From positions 914,573,648 through 914,637,647 of the forward strand of contig NC_081414.1 of NCBI RefSeq assembly GCF_030272615.1: a stretch of DNA of 64,000 nt, written 5' to 3'. Position 1 is the stretch's first letter, and every line of letters begins with the position of its first letter. The position numbers were made by a program, and so were the translations under genes. Shown here one piece after another: positions 60,204 through 64,000 of the stretch. Source of the stretch: Cryptomeria japonica (Eukaryota; Streptophyta; Pinopsida; Cupressales; Cupressaceae). Below the pieces are notes generated by a model that saw only the letters and a list, made by a program, of their open reading frames with translations, was not told the origin of the DNA and did no database searches.

Positions 60204-60970
60204 TGTTAGGATTCCCACAGATACTGAGAGGGGGGGATGAATCAGTATCTAACCAGTAATTAGAATTTCTTAACTTAAAACATGTAGATCATATTATAAC
60301 AGTGTATCGGTATGCAAGAAATAATGCGATAAATAGAAATGAAAGCAACCACATAATAAACACACCATAACACAATATTTTAACGAGGAAAACTAGTGTG
60401 GGAAAAACCTCGATGGGATTTGTGATCCACGATATTCACTTACTGGTCAATAAGAGAATATTACTTACAAGAGGGGCCTGCACATGTAGGAAGGCCAATT
60501 GCCTAGAGCTCACTACTCAATGGGAAGTCTCACTGACTTACAATGTGGATTATACAAATCCAATATCTTGTACTGCTTTACAATAGCATCTATAATGCCA
60601 GATCCAATACCAGTTTCTGCTCTGTTCTTTACATAAAACCTTTAACCTATATTTTGCATAATAGGTCTGCCTAATATTTCTTCATTCTATCTCTTACAAA
60701 ATGTCTACAATGATCTCTCTTATATATAAGAGTCATTTTACAACTTGCCAAGTCGGCTTACAAAGTTTTTAAAATAATAAACAAAATATAATATATCAAA
60801 AATCATGTCGGCCTTTGTGCCGGTATGCTTCCTTTCTCTGTCGGTGTCGGTGGTCTGAGGGCCGGTGTAGAGTCTGATCTGTTGATGCCGGTGTAATGCC
60901 TTGTCGTTGCCTTCAATGATAAAACCTTCAATCATCTACAATGTCTCATTGGAGTGTGCATATGCCAACA
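60204..60970 (-). repeat. Element E 5' LTR
   Basis: TGTTAGGATTCCC ... CATATGCCAACA, 767 bases. Stem AGATACTGA (60219-60227) / TCAGTATCT (60242-60250) with a G-rich (C-rich in the transcript) loop of 14 bases, 20 bases from the PBS side. Confidence 0.92.
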
Positions 60971-61069
60971 TGATTTTGATATGATGATTTGGAGTCTATT
61001 GAAATTGCTTTCAATATGGAGTGCCAAGCTGATTGATTGTTTTGATGAGGATCCTAATTTTGATTTTGA

Positions 61070-61440
61070 TGTGGATCTTTGATTTTTGCCTTGCGATATG
61101 AATTTAATGTCCGATATGAGTTCCGATTTTTTATTTCTAATATGATTCCTGATTCGATGCTTGCGATATGGATCTTTTGATTTTCAATATGGGTCTTTGA
61201 TATTGCTTTCGATATGATGCTTGATTGTTGCTTTCAATATGGGTCTTGATTTGATGCTTGTGATATGGGTCTTTTGATTTTAGATATGGGTCTTTGATAT
61301 TGTTTTTGATATGATGCTTGATTGTTGCTTTCGATATGGGTCCTGATTTGATGCTTGCGATATAGATCTTTTATTTTCAATATGGTTCTTTGACTGCTTG
61401 TGTTATGTTGCTTGCAATATGGGTCTTTGATTGATGTTTA
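61070..61440 (+). repeat. tandem repeat of about 97 bp
   Basis: GATATG/GATATA followed by GATCTTTT/GGTCTTTTGATTTT begins units at 61165, 61262 and 61359 (period 97). Within each unit a shorter GATATGGGTCTTTGAT word also repeats. Non-coding, inside element D. Confidence 0.8.
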
Positions 61441-61657
61441 TGTGCTTGAGATGTTTCATCATTTCAAGTTGATTTTGTTTTGATTGGATATATCAAATGG
61501 ATGTGAGAACTGATGATGGACATTTGTTGTTTTGCATGCATAGCTTGGCATGCTTCACTCTTGAGAGCGGATTCTGAGACCATGGTCATTTATTCCTTGC
61601 TTATCATAGGATGATAGAGATGTGATTTAGAGATGCGGTTTATCATCCTTACTAAAC

Positions 61658-63000
61658 ATGCCTCGGTATATCATTAACTCGGGTTTGTTGACAGCTTTGG
61701 CAGAGAGGTGGCACAATGACACGAACACCTTCCAGTTGGCTACAGGCGAAATAACAGTCACACCAGAGGACTGTTATCGCATTTAGTGGATTCCTATAGT
61801 CAGGGCCTTGTTTCCATATGAGAAGACTGAGGAGGGTGGGACAAAGGCTCTCCGTCATATCTTCCAGGATGATCAGATCAGTGGATATGAGATCCCCTTG
61901 CAAGAGTTCATGGATTTTGATTATGCTCCATTACCCTCGGTACTAGCAAGTTTCATTGGTGGATTTCCATGTCCCAATAGTAGGTCAAAGGGACTAGCCA
62001 TAGGATGGGGATTGGTGTTGGAGGATATGGTCACACAAGGATGCAGGTTCACATGGGGGTCATGTATGTTATCCCACCTTATAGAGAGATTCACTAGGTG
62101 GTGTATCTAGGATACAAGAGTCTATCAGCAGGGATGACATTACTATAGGTGTGGGCATGGGAGCACATTCCTACAATGAGGCCACTTGCAGACAGGGATA
62201 GGCCATTTGGGCAAGCGTATGCTTATGGATATACAGGTATAGTTGTCCAGCAGAAGCTAGGCAAACTAGAGAATTGATAGAGGGTACTGGATGACATCGA
62301 TACAGTCATTTAGATACCATATATGGATTGTGAGGTGTGGGATAAGGATGGGCTAGAGATGACCTACGTTTATATGTCAAGATACCTGATCGAGTGAACA
62401 CCCTTTATCATTGAGCGATTTTTGCACAGCCATGTTCAACAATAATATGGGAGACAATAGGGGTTGCCACAAGGAGCGTGTTTATATGCTCATCGGAGAT
62501 AGGATGTACCTAAGTGGGGACCCACTGTAGATAGTGTAGCTGAGGTAGAGGAGTATATGACACTGGCAGGACAGATCTGGAATTATGGAGCTAGGGTCGT
62601 TGATGCTGGGATGACAAAGGAGTTTGCAGCATACTTCATGGCACATGCAGTAGCACAGATATCTGATCCAACAGAGATGCTACCCGCTTTTGATGATGAT
62701 GAGGATGAGCTGCCAGAGAGGTGAGGGGGAGTCTAACAAAGAGATGAGGAGGGAGAGGAGGTAGGAGATGAAGGTGGAGATGATGGAGGAGGTGGTGGAG
62801 GAGGTGATGGAGGAGGTGGGAGGGGAGGAGGGAGAGGAGGAGATAGAGGAGGTGGTGGATTGGATAGAGGAAGAGGGGGAGATGTAGGGAGAGGAGGAGA
62901 TGGTGGGAGAGGAGGAGGGCTCATTCTTGGTGCTGGTGGGGTTGGTAGGGTAGGTGAAGTGCTAGCGGTGGTGGGTGGTATATAGGATGTTAGGCAGCCC
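61658..63000 (+). pseudogene. plant mobile domain (PMD) protein pseudogene with RGG-rich tail
   Basis: From ATG at 61658 the frame reads NSGLLTALAERWHNDTNTF and LATGEITVTPEDCYRI, the opening of the plant mobile domain (MAIN/MAIL-type and transposon-borne relatives). It continues with LASFIGGFPCPNSRSKG, then after a frame change AWEHIPTMRPLADRDRPFG and, further on, WDKDGLEM and AAYFMAHAVAQISDPTEM. Stops or shifts occur at 61786, 62108, 62277 and elsewhere. From 62770 to 62930 the frame is nearly pure Gly/Arg/Asp (GGGGRGGGRGGDRGGGG), resembling RGG-type RNA-binding tails. It lies antisense inside D. PMD genes are known both as cellular genes and as cargo of Mutator and gypsy elements. Confidence 0.7.
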
Positions 63001-63366
63001 GCCCAGAGGAGGAGATCTGATGTTTTACCTCCACTGATGCCTCAGATAGGTATAGGTATGGGTGGTATCATGACACAGGTACCCATTTGGATTAGGGTAC
63101 CCACCCATTGACAATATTCATAGATAAGAGCCCTATAGGTCACAGTGCAGGAGCTACAAGCATAGGTGCTAGCACAACAACACCAGATTATGTAGATTAT
63201 GGCAGAGTGGGATATGGAGAGAGAGCATCGGGTCTAGGTAGAGGATCTTGTTGAGATATTGGAGAGAGTGATAGGTGGTGCCCCAATGCGAGACAGCTGA
63301 GGGAGATATGGTATACAACCAAGGAGGATGATTATTACAGGTATCTATATGAGTTAGAATAACCAA
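63001..63366 (+). other. tail of the PMD region, no clear gene
   Basis: Weak coding flavour continues (EWDMEREHRV, ILERVIGGAPMRDS) with many stops, then D is interrupted by the LTR at 63367. Confidence 0.35.
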
Positions 63367-64000
63367 TGGACAATTGAGAGGGGGGTGAATCAATTGTCAA
63401 CAAATTAGATTAATCAAAGCACTTTATAACCTTTAACTGGAGCACATAACATTAAATACCGGAATAGCAGAAATAGATACCAATAAGAAATAAAACTTAA
63501 GAATGAAATAGAGAATCAACACAATGCAACCATACCACATAATACCATGATTTGTACATGGAAAACCTAGTAAAGGGAAAAACCATGGTGGGAAGCCTAC
63601 CTACAGTCATATGATACTTCTGCAAAAAGTATGTGATACAATAAGGGACCCACACATGCAAGGAGGCATGCTGCCTAGAGTGTACTGCTCATTACAAAGG
63701 AATCTCACTGACTATAGAAAGATTATAACCACCTCAATATAATTGGACAACAATCCAGAAGAATGAACTGCCAATGATAGCATCTACCATGCCTAATTAC
63801 AGTCCCAGTTAAGCTCAATACTAGAGGCCTTTGACCTCTTACATAAACCCAATTTGATAACCTATGATCGACCAAATCTCCTTCGTATATGATATTTCAT
63901 TCCATGACCATTACCACCATGATCTACAATGAGATCTTACATCAATTTATACAAAACCTAAGGCCTAAACCAATTAGATCGGCCACCTAAAAGATATTAC
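63367..64000 (-). repeat. Element F: LTR beginning, runs off the window
   Basis: TGGACAATTGAGAGGGG with a perfect stem GACAATTGA (63369-63377) / TCAATTGTC (63390-63398), and the LTR core (TGGAAAACC...GGGAAAAACCATGGTGGG, 63558-63590). Both are in the same relative places as in H and J, so this is another element of the same superfamily in minus orientation. The left flank is ACCAA. The partner end is outside the window. Confidence 0.75.

Larger units (their letters stand above)
54373..60970 (-). mobile_element. Element E: complete pol-less LTR retrotransposon, 6.6 kb
   Basis: LTRs 54373-55158 and 60204-60970, with duplication TGATT on both sides (54368-54372 and 60971-60975). It has TG...CA ends, PBS, PPT and only two genes: ORF1 (60132-58995) and ORF2 (58623-55499). 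No protease, integrase, RT or RNase H is present in any frame. It has no nested insertions and only a few stops, so it is the best type copy of the family. The first 60 bases of the two LTRs differ at two positions. The right LTR lacks 19 bases present in the left near 55080. Confidence 0.92.
22662..64000 (+). mobile_element. Element B: pol-less LTR retrotransposon, open at the right
   Basis: The left LTR (22662-23779), PBS, ORF1, ORF2, PPT and the first 1046 bases of the right LTR (50877-51922) are all on the plus strand. The right LTR is cut by element D, and the rest should lie beyond the window. The left flank is AGTTA. Without insertions the element would be about 9 kb. Nested inside are C (24171-31522), solo LTR I (32090-33562) and G (35214-48153). 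No pol of its own was found. ORF1 is close to that of G. Confidence 0.85.
51923..64000 (-). mobile_element. Element D: LTR retrotransposon carrying an antisense plant-mobile-domain gene, open at right
   Basis: 3' LTR 51923-53304 followed by a purine tract on the minus strand, so D reads right to left. The left target bases are GTTTT (51918-51922). Internal DNA: 53305-54372 and 60976-63366, interrupted by E and then by F. The only coding content seen (61658-63000) is on the opposite strand. Such antisense extra ORFs are known from plant Ty3/gypsy elements of the Tat group, which makes a gypsy assignment plausible, but no pol is in view. Confidence 0.7.

Noticed and set aside
62733-62924. Minus-strand proline-rich ORF.
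   Set aside because: Antisense of the Gly/Arg-rich tail of the PMD pseudogene. Composition artefact.

Overview
This window reads as intergenic DNA from a large, retrotransposon-rich seed-plant genome. A gymnosperm is my best guess, but the sequence does not prove it. The evidence is high AT content, no intact cellular gene, and almost complete occupation by LTR retrotransposons inserted into one another. All LTR elements whose primer-binding site is visible are primed by initiator-methionine tRNA (TGGTATCAGAGC or one-base variants). Every protein-coding stretch found carries stops or frameshifts.

Layout: 1-7138 is older DNA: a decayed charged ORF, an LTR remnant, a LINE 3' end and degenerate GTTAGGGTTT-like repeats. 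Element A (7139-22410, minus, TSD ATGTT) sits in those repeats. A carries a second-level block (about 9440-17285) with a direct-repeat pair, a 500-bp palindrome, a fragment resembling a DRM-type DNA methyltransferase, a CACTA transposon end and half of a Copia element (J). Element B starts at 22662 (plus) and runs past the window end. It contains Copia element C (24171-31522, TSD GAGAT), solo LTR I (32090-33562, TSD GTAAC) and element G (35214-48153, minus, TSD GATTA), and G in turn contains Copia element H (38576-44410). The right LTR of B is broken at 51923 by element D (minus, open-ended). D contains element E (54373-60970, minus, TSD TGATT), a plant-mobile-domain pseudogene, and the start of another LTR (F).

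There are two interacting classes. C, H and J are Ty1/Copia elements (Gag, protease, integrase, RT, RNase H) with Sirevirus-like features such as several AAAGGGGGAG purine tracts before the 3' LTR. A, B, E and G have no pol at all. They carry ORF1 (coiled coil plus about four CCHC knuckles, Gag-like) and ORF2, a long protein whose N-terminal domain is conserved in all four copies and which I cannot assign to any known family. Both classes share the same PBS, the same PPT, a common LTR core, and a stem-loop beside the PBS whose stem sequence changes between families while staying paired. My inference is that A/B/E/G are non-autonomous partners mobilised by Copia elements like C/H/J. This pol-less family is the best candidate here for something undescribed.

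Coordinates of LTR ends were read by eye from terminal TG/CA and target-site duplications. Boundaries of decayed coding segments are approximate.
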